Part shown: one piece after another, positions 53,523 through 63,231 of the stretch
Numbering within the stretch: the stretch's first letter is position 1
How the letters are laid out: the number at the start of each line of letters is the position of its first letter
NCBI GenBank assembly: GCA_902783885.1
Contig: CACZSQ010000094.1
Span: forward strand, 1 to 63,721
Direction: 5' to 3'
Source: an uncultured Bacteroidales bacterium
GTDB taxonomy: Bacteria; Bacteroidota; Bacteroidia; Bacteroidales; Bacteroidaceae
Length of the DNA stretch: 63,721 nt
Notes under the pieces: model-generated
What the model was told of the DNA's origin: nothing
Seen by the model: the letters and a program-made list of their open reading frames with translations, nothing else
Database searches by the model: none
Position numbers and translations under genes: made by a program

Positions 53523-54647
53523 TTAATCGTTGAGCATCATAGGCATGAGAAGCATTAGGATATCCTCGCCATCTTTTTGCTCGGCAGGGGTGATGATTCC
53601 AGCGCGACCGGGGTCAGCGAGTTGGAAGACCACTTCAGAGCCATCGAGGTTGCCTAATATGTCCAGCAACAGAGTGCCCTTAAATCCGATGTTGATGGTC
53701 GGCGAGTCGTATTCGCACATGATACGCTCTTCAGCACTTGTACTATAGTCAATGTCTTGTCCGCTGACTGTGAGTGAGTTGTCCTTAAATGACAGTTTTA
53801 CCTGTGCGCTGCTCTGGCTGCTGAACACCAGCACTCGCTTGAGCGTGGAAATCAGGGCTGCGCGGTCGATAGTTGCCTTGTAGGGGTTGTTCTGTGGAAT
53901 AACGCTGTTGTAGTTGGGATAGCGTCCGTCGATAAGACGGCAGGTGAGGACAAACTCAGGCGTCTTGACGCATGCCATCTTTTCATTGAAGGACAGTTCT
54001 GCGGGGGCATCGGCTTTCTGCAAGAGGCTCTTGAGTATGTTGGCAGGTTTCTTAGGAAGAATAAAACCAACTTGTTGCTCGCTCTTGACAGTGTTGTCCG
54101 TCATGCGGACGAGCTTGCGGCCGTCAGTGCCCACAAAGATGAGGCTGTCAGGTGTGAAGTCGAAGTAAACACCAGTCATGACGGGACGAATCTCATCGTC
54201 AGCAGTAGCAAAAATAGTGTGGTTTATGCCGCTCAGCAGTGTGCTTTGTGCAATATTATGAACAACTGTATCACCGTCTAAGGCGTGTGGCGCGGGGTAC
54301 TCGTCAGCTCGTTCACCAACAATGTTGAATTTACCATTCTGGTATTTGCCGCGAATCTCCATGGTGTCAAGGTTAATGTCGAAAGTGACGGGCTGGTCGG
54401 AAATCTCCTTCAGGGAATCCTGGATAGTCTTTGCCTTGATACAGAAGCGTGCATCGGTGTCGCTTTCAATGAGTTCCACGGTGGTGACGAGTGTTGTCTC
54501 GCTGTCGGAGGCTGTGACAGTCATTGTCTGTCCCTGTGTCTCGAAGAGGTAGCAGTCGAGGATGGGGAAGGAGTTCTTGCTGTTAAGCACGCGGTTGATA
54601 GAGGTTAGTCGGCTGAAGAGGGCCGCACTGGAAACTTTAATTTTCAT
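53523..54647 (-). CDS. dnaN: DNA polymerase III beta clamp
   Basis: 374 residues, three clamp domains, with FPILDCYLFE, FAVSGDLLRMTL-like positions held by FTPDSLIFVGTDGRKLVRM, and the C-terminal LLMPMML. It is the sliding clamp of the replisome and the first gene of a seven-gene leftward operon: dnaN, exonuclease, coaBC, porD-like, recN, TPR protein and rlmH. The consensus promoter is at 54701-54732. Confidence 0.97.
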   Translation of the reverse strand: MKIKVSSAALFSRLTSINRVLNSKNSFPILDCYLFETQGQTMTVTASDSETTLVTTVELIESDTDARFCIKAKTIQDSLKEISDQPVTFDINLDTMEIRGKYQNGKFNIVGERADEYPAPHALDGDTVVHNIAQSTLLSGINHTIFATADDEIRPVMTGVYFDFTPDSLIFVGTDGRKLVRMTDNTVKSEQQVGFILPKKPANILKSLLQKADAPAELSFNEKMACVKTPEFVLTCRLIDGRYPNYNSVIPQNNPYKATIDRAALISTLKRVLVFSSQSSAQVKLSFKDNSLTVSGQDIDYSTSAEERIMCEYDSPTINIGFKGTLLLDILGNLDGSEVVFQLADPGRAGIITPAEQKDGEDILMLLMPMMLND

Positions 54648-54700
54648 AGAGCCTTGTATATTTTGATTGTTTCTTTGTCTTTTCCTTGACTAAAATCGAG

Positions 54701-54732
54701 CAAATTTAGGAACTTTTGCGCACACTGGCAAA
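54701..54732 (-). promoter_or_regulatory. Promoter of the dnaN operon
   Basis: Leftward TTTG (54729-54732), 20 bases, TAAATTTG (54701-54708). The leader is about 50 bases. Confidence 0.8.
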
Positions 54733-54772
54733 AAAAACTGCTTAAAATTAGTGAAAGTCGCGGAGAAAGGAC

Positions 54773-54780
54773 TATATTTG
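54773..54780 (+). promoter_or_regulatory. -7 box for the DUF3127 gene
   Basis: TATATTTG; a -33 match is weak (TTAG). The leader is about 95 bases to ATG 54880. It is divergent from the dnaN promoter. Confidence 0.55.
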
Positions 54781-54879
54781 CATCGCTTTTCCGAAAAGGG
54801 ATGTTGAAAAGCTCCTTAATAAGGACTTGTTTAACGACCAAAAATAGACTAGATATTTCAATATTCACATTAATATATT

Positions 54880-55317
54880 ATGGAAATTTCAGGAAAAATT
54901 ATTCAGGTTCTGCCTGAGCGTGGTGGAGTCTCACAGCGCTCTGGCAACGAGTGGAAAGTAGCAACTTATTTGCTTGAGACGATGGAACAGTTCCCCAAGA
55001 AGTGTGCTTTCGAGGTCTTTGGCTCTGACCGTATAGCTCAGTTCAATATTCAATTAGGGCAGCAGCTGACCGTGAGCCTTGATATTGATGCCCGCGAGTA
55101 CAATGGCCGTTGGTACAATCAGATCCGTGCGTGGAAGGTGGCCCCCTATGATCCTACAGCAGCTGTTCCTGCTGCCGGTGATGCTGGTCTCGGCGCTACA
55201 CCGCAGACTGCACCATTCCCGCCTGCTGATGCCGCTGCGCCTGCAGCCGCACCGTCTGCGGATGTCGCTCCCATGCCTGCATTCAATGGCGAGAGCAACG
55301 ATGATCTTCCTTTCTAA
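54880..55317 (+). CDS. DUF3127 OB-fold protein with an SSB-like C-terminal tail
   Basis: 145 residues. Residues 1-90 form the DUF3127 region (MEISGKIIQVLPERGGVSQR; FEVFGSDRI; WYNQIRAWKV), an OB-fold-like barrel. A Pro/Ala-rich disordered linker follows (about 92-135). It ends in SNDDLPF, which is nearly the acidic tail by which single-stranded DNA-binding protein contacts replication partners (DDDIPF). It faces dnaN. A role in single-stranded DNA metabolism is an inference from the tail and neighbours. Confidence 0.85.
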   Translation: MEISGKIIQVLPERGGVSQRSGNEWKVATYLLETMEQFPKKCAFEVFGSDRIAQFNIQLGQQLTVSLDIDAREYNGRWYNQIRAWKVAPYDPTAAVPAAGDAGLGATPQTAPFPPADAAAPAAAPSADVAPMPAFNGESNDDLPF

Positions 55318-55328
55318 AACAAATTGAA

Positions 55329-55940
55329 TTACCGGTTTCGGGCTTCAGCTGTCGTCTCTTCTTCTTCAGAGCCAGCTGTCCGAAGTATCATAGTGGTGGC
55401 ACCAATATTAATGATGGTGCCATCTTCTATTCTTAGGCGGTCGTTGCCGCGTAAGATGGTGTTTCCGACAAATGTTCCTGTGCCATCTGGCGTAACGTCA
55501 CGAAGGGTGTAAGCAAGTTCTCCAGCGCGGTTGCGACTCACATTAATAATACAATGTGTCGTATCCACGCTGGGATCAACGGTCTCTATTGGCGTGCTGA
55601 TATGAGAGCCCTTGACGTAACGTCCGATGGTGTTGTCGCCTAAACGTAATGGGAGCGTCTGCTTGAAATGAAATACGTTCTCAATAACGATGAGTGACCC
55701 ATAGTCCATCTGTCCTTCGCCATCGTTGTCAGTCAGGCCGGTGAATATGTCTTTTTGGGTATCCTCTTCCTTTTGGCGGCGTTCGTCTTTGCGTGTCGCG
55801 AGAAATTTGCTCACGCCAATTCGTGCGCCAAACTGGCGATGGCACTCGGGACATTCAAACACGATAGTCTGACCCTCTGTGTAGCGGGTCTCGTCAAAGG
55901 TGAGGTAATTGTCGCATTTGGGGCAGCGAACTCTCTTCAT
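55329..55940 (-). CDS. FHA-domain protein with N-terminal zinc ribbon
   Basis: 203 residues. A zinc ribbon, CPKC...CPEC, lies in the first 40. The FHA phosphothreonine-binding domain occupies about 95-195 (TIGRYVKGSHISTP; GTFVGNTILRGNDRLRIEDG). It is cytoplasmic and may read Ser/Thr phosphorylation. Its ATG overlaps the HU-SPOR stop (ATGA), so the two are coupled. Confidence 0.88.
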   Translation of the reverse strand: MKRVRCPKCDNYLTFDETRYTEGQTIVFECPECHRQFGARIGVSKFLATRKDERRQKEEDTQKDIFTGLTDNDGEGQMDYGSLIVIENVFHFKQTLPLRLGDNTIGRYVKGSHISTPIETVDPSVDTTHCIINVSRNRAGELAYTLRDVTPDGTGTFVGNTILRGNDRLRIEDGTIINIGATTMILRTAGSEEEETTAEARNR

Positions 55941-56965
55941 AATTTCATGACCCACGTGCTCGCAAATTCGCGGCTCTTGTGGTGCATTTCGCTGTTGAAA
56001 GTGTTAGCTTCCTCTTCGGTTGCAAAGCCTGGGATGACGACACGCAACATCTTCCCGTTGTCGTGAATGGTCGCATTGCTGTATCCCCGAGCTTGTAAAT
56101 CAGACTGATAACGTTCTGCGTTCTTCTGGCTGACGTTGCTGGCCAATACGATGCAATAGCCTTTGGATGATTCCGCTTTGGCCGTTGTCTGAGAAGGTGT
56201 AGCTTTTGTCTCCGCAGCTTTGGGTTCAGCGGCCGTCTGCTCGGCAACGACGGGCTGTGCACTAGTCCTTGCCGGCTGTATTGTCAGCGTCTTAGGCGTG
56301 ACCGTTTTCTGTGACGGCTCCACCTTCGTCGTGGGTACAATGGAAGCTTGCTCAGCGCGGTTTGTCTTCATGAGATCGAGAGGACTTGCGAAGAGCACGC
56401 ATACCAGGATGGCGGCAGCGGAGAGCATTGCATAGCGTATGGCACGGCGGCTGATGCGTATGGTGATGTGCGGTTCATGGTCCGCAGTACGGTGCCTAAG
56501 AGTACGAAGATGCCTCCCTTTGGTAGAATCCTGACGCAGCATTGATGAAATCTTCTTCATCATGAAGGGGTCGAGACCATAGAGTGAGGGCGTGACAGCT
56601 CCAGCCTCGCAGGGCTCGAAGGTCACGTGCCCGTCCTCATCCTGCGTGAACACGCCGATGCTCCCGAAATCCACCTGGCCGTCGGCCAATAGCTGTTGGC
56701 GCAGGTCCAGCACCAGGGCTTGTACCATCCTTTTAGCTTCGCTGATGGGACACTGGTGCAGGGCAGAAAGAACGCCCACCAACAAGCCATCATCCTCTAA
56801 AACGTCTGGATTAAATCGCACTACACGTTTGGGAGGGAAGAAAAGATTCTCAGCCTCCGTGCGGCTGGCTTCATTCATTCGTGTAACGAAGGCGCCGAAC
56901 TGAGGGACTACCACGCAGTTATGCGTCAGTAGCAGGTATTCAATGTGTCGAGATAGATTATTCAT
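55937..56965 (-). CDS. HU-like (CCDC81-type) and SPOR domain protein
   Basis: 342 residues. The N-terminal HU/CCDC81-like module (about 1-130; HIEYLLLTHNCVVVPQFGAF) is followed by a membrane helix (about 178-195, MLSAAAILVCVLFASPL). A Thr/Ala/Pro-rich linker and a SPOR domain (about 262-340; YCIVLASNVSQKNAERYQ) complete it. SPOR domains bind denuded peptidoglycan at division sites, so this links a DNA-binding-like fold to the septum. ATG 56965 is the family start. Confidence 0.85.
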   Translation of the reverse strand: MNNLSRHIEYLLLTHNCVVVPQFGAFVTRMNEASRTEAENLFFPPKRVVRFNPDVLEDDGLLVGVLSALHQCPISEAKRMVQALVLDLRQQLLADGQVDFGSIGVFTQDEDGHVTFEPCEAGAVTPSLYGLDPFMMKKISSMLRQDSTKGRHLRTLRHRTADHEPHITIRISRRAIRYAMLSAAAILVCVLFASPLDLMKTNRAEQASIVPTTKVEPSQKTVTPKTLTIQPARTSAQPVVAEQTAAEPKAAETKATPSQTTAKAESSKGYCIVLASNVSQKNAERYQSDLQARGYSNATIHDNGKMLRVVIPGFATEEEANTFNSEMHHKSREFASTWVMKL

Positions 56966-56970
56966 CGGGA

Positions 56971-56978
56971 CAAAGGTA
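56971..56978 (-). promoter_or_regulatory. -7 box abutting the HU-SPOR start
   Basis: Leftward TACCTTTG ends five bases before the ATG at 56965, predicting a leaderless or nearly leaderless mRNA. The -33 box is poor (TTG at 23 bases). Confidence 0.5.
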
Positions 56979-57038
56979 GTGCTTTTCGTTGGAAAAAGAT
57001 TCAATTATAATCAAAAAAATTATTAAAGTTTGAAACTT

Positions 57039-57069
57039 TTTGTGGTTAAGCAGATTCTTCCTATATTTG
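57039..57069 (+). promoter_or_regulatory. Promoter of the addAB-like operon
   Basis: TTTG (57039-57042), 19 bases, TATATTTG (57062-57069), about 31 bases before the ATG at 57100. Confidence 0.7.
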
Positions 57070-57099
57070 CACCACTTATATATAAATTATTAAGGTGTC

Positions 57100-60000
57100 A
57101 TGAATCCATTGGTTGTCTATAAGGCCTCAGCAGGCTCTGGTAAGACGTTCACGCTCGCTGTGCAATACATCAAACTGCTTGTGATGGCTGAGGAACCGGG
57201 CGAATATGCTCGTGTCCTGGCTGTTACCTTTACGAATAAGGCCACGACGGAGATGAAGGACAGAATATTAAGCCAGCTCTACGGCATCGGTCACGGATTG
57301 CGCAGCAGCAAGGTTTATTTCATGGCTCTCAAGGTCGCATTGAAGGAGTCTTCGGCTCCTCCTCTTTCCGACGATGAGATCCGTCGCCGCTGTCGCGAGG
57401 CGCTTCATCAGATACTCCATGACTACTCCCGCTTTCGTGTGCAGACGATAGACGCTTTTTTCCAGATGGTGTTGCGCGGATTGGCTCACGAGCTTGGGCT
57501 GACGGCGAATCTTCAGGTGGAAATCAGCGACACGGAAGTTCTCTCTAAGGCTGTTGATCGCATTATTGACCGTTTGCAAGACGACCCTCAGATTTTTGAG
57601 TGGATACTGAGTCTCGTGCGCGATCGTATCGCCGGCGACCAGCGATGGGACGTGACGCGGGAAGTAAAGGATTTTGGACGAACCATTTTTAATGAAGATT
57701 ATCTGATGCGTGGTGACCAGCTTCGCACCGTGCTCAGCGACAGCCAGTTCATGCGAAGTTTCATGCAACAGCTGAAGGAGCGCGAAGAGAATGCGATAGA
57801 CATCATTAAATTGTTGGGCAATCAGTTGGAAAAGACTGTTTATGACGCAGGTGTCAGCTATAGTGATTTTTCTAATGGCAATACATTACGTTCCTTTGTT
57901 GAGAAACTGAAGGATGGAGACCTGACCGTCGATGCCGGAGCGCGAATCCTACAATGGATAGATGATCCCCTAAAACTGGTTCGCAGGGCAGATCAGGCGC
58001 AACATCCAGAACTGATGGCCATCGCCGATGAAATCAGCGGTCAGCTCGACAACGCAGTCCGTCGGTTACAGACGGCTCTCTATTCCGTCAATAGCGCGCG
58101 TTTGGCACAAGCCCATTTGAAGCCCCTCTGCTTGCTTGACGCCATCGATCGTGAAGTTGCTGCCATTAACGCTGAGACATCTCGCTTTAATCTTGCCAAG
58201 ACTCCGATTCTGCTAAGCCGGATGATTGGTGAAAGTGATGCTCCATTTGTCTTTGAGAAGTTAGGCGCTCTCGTGAGACACGTGATGATTGACGAGTTCC
58301 AAGATACTTCGCGTCTGCAATGGCATAATTTCTGTGCACTTTTGTTGGAGAGTTATGCCAAGGGAGGCAGCAACTTGCTAGTGGGTGACGTCAAACAGAG
58401 CATCTATCGATGGCGCGGAGGCGACTGGCGTGTGTTGGGTGATATCCAGCATCAAATCACTCCCCAACCCCTTATCCGGCATCTGGACGTGAATCGTCGT
58501 AGCGCGCGTAACGTCATACAATTCAATAACGTTTTTTTCAGAGCAGCAGCTGTTGAGTTAGACCATCTTTCAGAGGCCGAGGAGAAGGCCATGGAAGGTG
58601 ACTTCTCTTTTGCCTCAGCCTATAGCGATGTAGAACAACGCATTCCCGAAGAGCGGCCCTCAGAAGGCTATGTAGGGCTTCGTGTTCTCAGTCCCGAAAC
58701 ATACAAGCGGCGCGAGGATTGGCAGCCAGTAGTTCTCGATGAGCTCAAGGAGCAGATTTGCTCTCTTCACGAGCAAGGTCTCCCTTACTCCCAAATGACG
58801 ATACTCGTACGCAACAATTTTGAGATGGAATCCATCATCGATTGTTTTGCGGATGCTACAGATTGGGCCGATCGCCCCGCCATCGTCAGCGACGAGGCCT
58901 TCCTGCTTTCTGCCAGCCCGGCGGTCAGCGTCCTCATAGCCGCCTTGCGGGTTTTGGTAAAGCCCGATGATCCAGTGGCGTCATACTACCTGCACGCTAC
59001 AGCACCCCACCTGCCAGACGACGGCTTGGATGCGAAACTCGCCGAGCTCCCGCTCTACGAATTATTGGAAACGCTCTATGCCCTGTTAGATCTCTCCAGA
59101 ATGCCTCTGCAGGACGCTTACCTGTTTGCTTTCTTCGACGCCGCTGCAGATTTTCTCTATTCACAAGGAGCTGACATTCATGCTTTTCTTACCTATTGGG
59201 ATGAACACCTATCTCGTCAGTCGATACCTGCTGATGCGGTTGATGGTATCCGTGTTATTACCATTCACAAAGCCAAGGGATTGGAATTTCACACCGTGCT
59301 GATGCCATTCTGCACGTGGGCTTTTGAGCGTGACCGCTCCAATGACCTGCTCTGGTGCACACCTACCGAGGCTCCTTATGATGAGCTGTCGCTACTGCCC
59401 ATCACTCCTAATTCAAGGATGGCGCCGAAGTCGGCTTTTGCCCGTGATTACGCACAGTCCCATCTGCTCTCACGCCTGGATGAACTGAACACGCTCTATG
59501 TGGCTTTCACGCGTCCGAAAAAGAATCTCTTAGCCTGGGCCGTAGGTAATGCTGACGGCTTGTCGAAGTCGAAACGAACGGTGGGCGACCTGATAGCTTC
59601 GATTTATCCCGATGGCTGCGAGATTGGTGATCCCGTGTTGTCTGTGGAGGTTAAGGACGATGAGCAGGACAACCGTTTGTTACTCGATTACAGGCCGTTT
59701 CCTGTTCACATGCAGAGTTATCCCCTTCATGCCACATTCCGCCAGAGCAACCGTTCGCAGATGCTCCTGGCTTCTTTTGCCGAAGAAACCGACGATGCGG
59801 CAGCCTCCGAACCAGTGCGCTCCCGACAGTATATCGAGATGGGACTTCTCCTGCACAGCGTCTTGCAGCAGATTGCCACCAAGGCAGATATTTCCCGTGT
59901 GCTGGACAGCCTTGAGCACGAAGGTGTCATCTCCCGTTTCGCTGATGACGGCTCCTATGTGACTGTGCGCCGCAGCGATGTCGAACAGTGGCTTGAGAAA

Positions 60001-60339
60001 GGCCTTGAGGATCCGCTTGTGGCTTCATGGTTCGATGGCTCCTGGACGCTGTTCAACGAGTGCGCCATCCTTACGACCGACAAGGAAGGTCGTCCCAAGG
60101 CACCCCGTCCAGACCGTGTCATGGTGAGTGCCGACGGCCGTTTGGCTGTGGTCGTGGATTTCAAATTCGGACGCCCTCATGAGGGGTATGATGAGCAGGT
60201 GAGTGACTATATGCGCCTGCTGTCACAGATGCTCCCCGAGGCTCGTGTCGAAGGCTACCTTTGGTTTGTATATTCCGGGAAGGTGTCTCCTGTTTCTCCT
60301 CAGACAGATGCTTCCCGACAAATAACGCTTGATTTCTGA
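57100..60339 (+). CDS. addA: UvrD/RecB-like helicase-nuclease subunit (AddA-type)
   Basis: 1079 residues. Walker A is KASAGSGKTF (near residue 8). VTFTNKATTEM is motif Ia and MIDEFQDTS is motif II. GDVKQSIYRWRGGD is motif III, ITIHKAKGLEF is motif V and YVAFTRPKK is motif VI. The C-terminal RecB-type nuclease has DRVM...VVDFKFGRPHEGY. It processes DNA ends for recombination. It is followed by the AddB-like gene with a 4-base gap. Confidence 0.9.
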   Translation: MNPLVVYKASAGSGKTFTLAVQYIKLLVMAEEPGEYARVLAVTFTNKATTEMKDRILSQLYGIGHGLRSSKVYFMALKVALKESSAPPLSDDEIRRRCREALHQILHDYSRFRVQTIDAFFQMVLRGLAHELGLTANLQVEISDTEVLSKAVDRIIDRLQDDPQIFEWILSLVRDRIAGDQRWDVTREVKDFGRTIFNEDYLMRGDQLRTVLSDSQFMRSFMQQLKEREENAIDIIKLLGNQLEKTVYDAGVSYSDFSNGNTLRSFVEKLKDGDLTVDAGARILQWIDDPLKLVRRADQAQHPELMAIADEISGQLDNAVRRLQTALYSVNSARLAQAHLKPLCLLDAIDREVAAINAETSRFNLAKTPILLSRMIGESDAPFVFEKLGALVRHVMIDEFQDTSRLQWHNFCALLLESYAKGGSNLLVGDVKQSIYRWRGGDWRVLGDIQHQITPQPLIRHLDVNRRSARNVIQFNNVFFRAAAVELDHLSEAEEKAMEGDFSFASAYSDVEQRIPEERPSEGYVGLRVLSPETYKRREDWQPVVLDELKEQICSLHEQGLPYSQMTILVRNNFEMESIIDCFADATDWADRPAIVSDEAFLLSASPAVSVLIAALRVLVKPDDPVASYYLHATAPHLPDDGLDAKLAELPLYELLETLYALLDLSRMPLQDAYLFAFFDAAADFLYSQGADIHAFLTYWDEHLSRQSIPADAVDGIRVITIHKAKGLEFHTVLMPFCTWAFERDRSNDLLWCTPTEAPYDELSLLPITPNSRMAPKSAFARDYAQSHLLSRLDELNTLYVAFTRPKKNLLAWAVGNADGLSKSKRTVGDLIASIYPDGCEIGDPVLSVEVKDDEQDNRLLLDYRPFPVHMQSYPLHATFRQSNRSQMLLASFAEETDDAAASEPVRSRQYIEMGLLLHSVLQQIATKADISRVLDSLEHEGVISRFADDGSYVTVRRSDVEQWLEKGLEDPLVASWFDGSWTLFNECAILTTDKEGRPKAPRPDRVMVSADGRLAVVVDFKFGRPHEGYDEQVSDYMRLLSQMLPEARVEGYLWFVYSGKVSPVSPQTDASRQITLDF

Positions 60340-60343
60340 ATCT

Positions 60344-63136
60344 ATGAAGAGCTTCCTTCAACTTGTTGCCGAGTCTCTTTTGGAGCGCTACGGCATTAAC
60401 CTGAGCCACCTCACAGTTGTGTTTCCTGGCAAGCGAGCCAGCCTGTTCTTGAATCAGGCCCTGACTACGGCCAGCGACCGTCCCGTATGGGCTCCCGCAT
60501 ATAAGACCATCAGCGAACTGTTCACAGAGGCTTCGCCCTATGCCCTCTGCGACAGCGTAGAAGCTGTCTGCCGTCTCTACCGGGCCTATAGCCACCATGT
60601 CGAGGAGCCGCAGACGCTCGACCAGTTCTATTCTTGGGGCGAGATTTTGCTGTCCGATTTCGATGATATAGACAAGCATCTGGTCAACGCTCGTCAGCTG
60701 TTTGCCAATATCAGCGACCTTCGTGCCATGGAGGACAACAGCTATATTGATTCCCGTCAGGAGGAGGCTCTCCGGGATTTCTTCGGTAAGTTTTCGCTTG
60801 AGGAAAACTCGGTGTTGAAAGAGCGCTTTCTGGCCCTGTGGAATCAGATGCCGGCCATCTACGATGAACTCAACTCCCAGATGCGTGCAGACGGTGTCCT
60901 CTATGAGGGCGCGTTGCAGCGCGACGTCATAGAGTCCAAGCGTTTGACAGCCGGTGAGCATTCCTCCACGACTTATGTGTTTGTAGGCTTTAATGTCCTA
61001 CACCCTGTAGAACGTGCTCTCTTCGATGAACTTGTTCGCCGTGGCCAGGCTCTTTTCTATTGGGACTACGATACCTATTATATGAAATCGCGTGGGCGTG
61101 AAGAGCATGAGGCTGCTTTCTTCCTGCGACAGAATCTGGAGCGCTACGGCAACGAACTTCCTCCTTCTTGTTTTGACAACCTGAGCCATCCGGGCAAGAT
61201 GACTTTCATCAAGGCTTCCAGCGAGAATGCCCAAGCCCGTTTTCTCCCTCAGTGGCTGGGGTCTCATCTTACGCCCAGTCATCAGGAGACCGCCGTTGTT
61301 CTGTGCAACGAACAGTTGTTGTCACCCGTGCTGCATAGCATCCCGAATGCCGGCCTGCCCGTGAATGTCACGATGGGCTACCCATTCACGGCAACCCCGG
61401 TCTATAGCTTCGTGAGTGCGCTGGCCGCTCTTCAGACCGATGGCTACGACAACGTTCACCATCGGTTCCGTCCCATCCAGCTGAAGGCTGTGGAAGCGCA
61501 TCCTTACACGCGTCGCTTGACCGATGAAGGCTGGCGGCGTCATGTTGAGGGTGGGGTAGAGCTGTTGTCGTGGATTCAGGGCCTTCTGGTGCAGTTGGGA
61601 CCGCAGTTGTCGGGCGACCTGATAGCATCCGAGGGCGTCTATATCGCTTACACCCGCCTCAGCCGTCTTGCCGACTTGGTGAGCGGCCCTCATCCCTGGC
61701 TCTGTGTCAACGATATGACCTTGACTCGACTGATCAGCCGTGTACTGGAGTCGGCCACAATCCCTTTCCACGGAGAACCAGCCACTGGGTTGCAGGTGAT
61801 GGGTGTCTTGGAGACACGCGCTCTCGACTTCCGCCATATTCTCATGCTGAGTGTCGGCGAGGGCTATCTGCCTCGAAAGAGTTCTGAGAGTTCCTTCATC
61901 CCTTACTTCCTGCGTGAAGCCTTCGAACTCACTACACAGCGCCTTCAGGTTGCAGTCTATGCTTACTACTTCTATCGGCTGATTCAGCGTGCTGAGCATA
62001 TCACCTTTGTCTTCAACGAAAGCAATGCGGGCACACGTCAGAACGAGATTTCGCGTTTCCTGCGTCAGCTTATGGCTGAAACCACATTCCCCATCGAACG
62101 CCTCGTGTTGCAGGCGTCCGGCGTGGCTACTCCAATAGAGCCTATTGTTCGCCAGAAAACGCCTGAGGTCATGGAACGCCTGCGTTCTCTTTTCGATAAT
62201 AGCGGACGTTCAGCCGCCAAACGACGCTTCCTGTCGCCTTCGGCTATGAACGCTTACACGAGCTGCCCGATGCAGTTCTACTACCGTTATGTCAAGGGAC
62301 TTTTCATCGACCCTGATCCCGAGGACGGTTTCAATGCCATCTTCTTTGGTAATATCTTCCATCGCGCGGCCGAGCAACTCTACCGCCAGCTCACCTCATG
62401 CGGAGATGTCATTCGCCAGTCCGATCTTGAGCCCTTCATGGAACAGGGCGGGGTGAAGTTGCAGCCCATCGTCCGCGAGGCTTTCCGCACGGAATTCTTC
62501 AAGGAGCGGCCCGTGGAGTACCGGGGCATTCTCTGCATTGCAGAGCGCGTGATTGTTACCTATTTGCTCCAGCTCCTTCGTCATGACAGCCGTCTCACTC
62601 CTTTCCGCGTGTTAGCTGTGGAGCAGTCCTTCACGACCTCGTTCATCGTTAATGGTATGGAGATAGACACAGGCGGCATTATCGATCGTCTCGATTTCGT
62701 CAGCGACAATCAGGTGCCTGGCGGTCAGGCCGTCCGCGTTGTCGATTACAAGACAGGTGGCCGTCCCGACAGCGTTACATCATTGGACAACCTCTTTGCC
62801 GACACTGGACAGACTGAGCACTACTTTTTCCAGACCATCCTCTATGCTTCCATCGTGGCATCCAGCAAGCAGTTGCCTGTCACTCCCTGCCTGTTCTATG
62901 TCCATCGTGCGGGTGCAGACGACTATAGTCCTAAACTCAAGCTTGCAGGCAGCTACCTCCACGATGTCCGCCAGCCTTTGGGCAATGGCGACTCTGCTGA
63001 TACTCTCTCTGCCGTGTTTATGCAACGCCTGGTGGCCCTTATAGAGGAAATCTTCAATCCTGAGATACCCTTCACGCAGACCTCCAATGCCCGCACCTGT
63101 GAGCATTGCGACTTCCGTGCGCTCTGCGGGCGTTAG
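60344..63136 (+). CDS. addB: PD-(D/E)XK nuclease, AddB-like partner
   Basis: 930 residues from ATG 60344; a TTG at 60329 would overlap addA by 11 bases. The N-terminal helicase-like half has lost Walker A (FPGKRASLFLNQAL). The nuclease domain at the C-terminus has IDRLDFV and VDYKTGG. Cysteines in AYTSCPMQFYYRY and the terminal CEHCDFRALCGR fit the AddB 4Fe-4S staple (one upstream, three at the end). It acts with AddA in double-strand-break repair. Confidence 0.88.
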   Translation: MKSFLQLVAESLLERYGINLSHLTVVFPGKRASLFLNQALTTASDRPVWAPAYKTISELFTEASPYALCDSVEAVCRLYRAYSHHVEEPQTLDQFYSWGEILLSDFDDIDKHLVNARQLFANISDLRAMEDNSYIDSRQEEALRDFFGKFSLEENSVLKERFLALWNQMPAIYDELNSQMRADGVLYEGALQRDVIESKRLTAGEHSSTTYVFVGFNVLHPVERALFDELVRRGQALFYWDYDTYYMKSRGREEHEAAFFLRQNLERYGNELPPSCFDNLSHPGKMTFIKASSENAQARFLPQWLGSHLTPSHQETAVVLCNEQLLSPVLHSIPNAGLPVNVTMGYPFTATPVYSFVSALAALQTDGYDNVHHRFRPIQLKAVEAHPYTRRLTDEGWRRHVEGGVELLSWIQGLLVQLGPQLSGDLIASEGVYIAYTRLSRLADLVSGPHPWLCVNDMTLTRLISRVLESATIPFHGEPATGLQVMGVLETRALDFRHILMLSVGEGYLPRKSSESSFIPYFLREAFELTTQRLQVAVYAYYFYRLIQRAEHITFVFNESNAGTRQNEISRFLRQLMAETTFPIERLVLQASGVATPIEPIVRQKTPEVMERLRSLFDNSGRSAAKRRFLSPSAMNAYTSCPMQFYYRYVKGLFIDPDPEDGFNAIFFGNIFHRAAEQLYRQLTSCGDVIRQSDLEPFMEQGGVKLQPIVREAFRTEFFKERPVEYRGILCIAERVIVTYLLQLLRHDSRLTPFRVLAVEQSFTTSFIVNGMEIDTGGIIDRLDFVSDNQVPGGQAVRVVDYKTGGRPDSVTSLDNLFADTGQTEHYFFQTILYASIVASSKQLPVTPCLFYVHRAGADDYSPKLKLAGSYLHDVRQPLGNGDSADTLSAVFMQRLVALIEEIFNPEIPFTQTSNARTCEHCDFRALCGR

Positions 63137-63156
63137 GTAACTCTGTGATAATGTAA

Positions 63157-63193
63157 CACGGGACTATGTCGTTCAAATAGACACAGTCCCGTG
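63157..63193. terminator. Hairpin between addB and ilvC
   Basis: CACGGGACT-A-TGT pairs with ACA-C-AGTCCCGTG, one mismatch, in the 95-base convergent gap; it can end both transcripts. Confidence 0.75.
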
Positions 63194-63231
63194 ATTTGGT
63201 ATTACGTCTTCAGCTGTTGCTGAGCGTTGTC

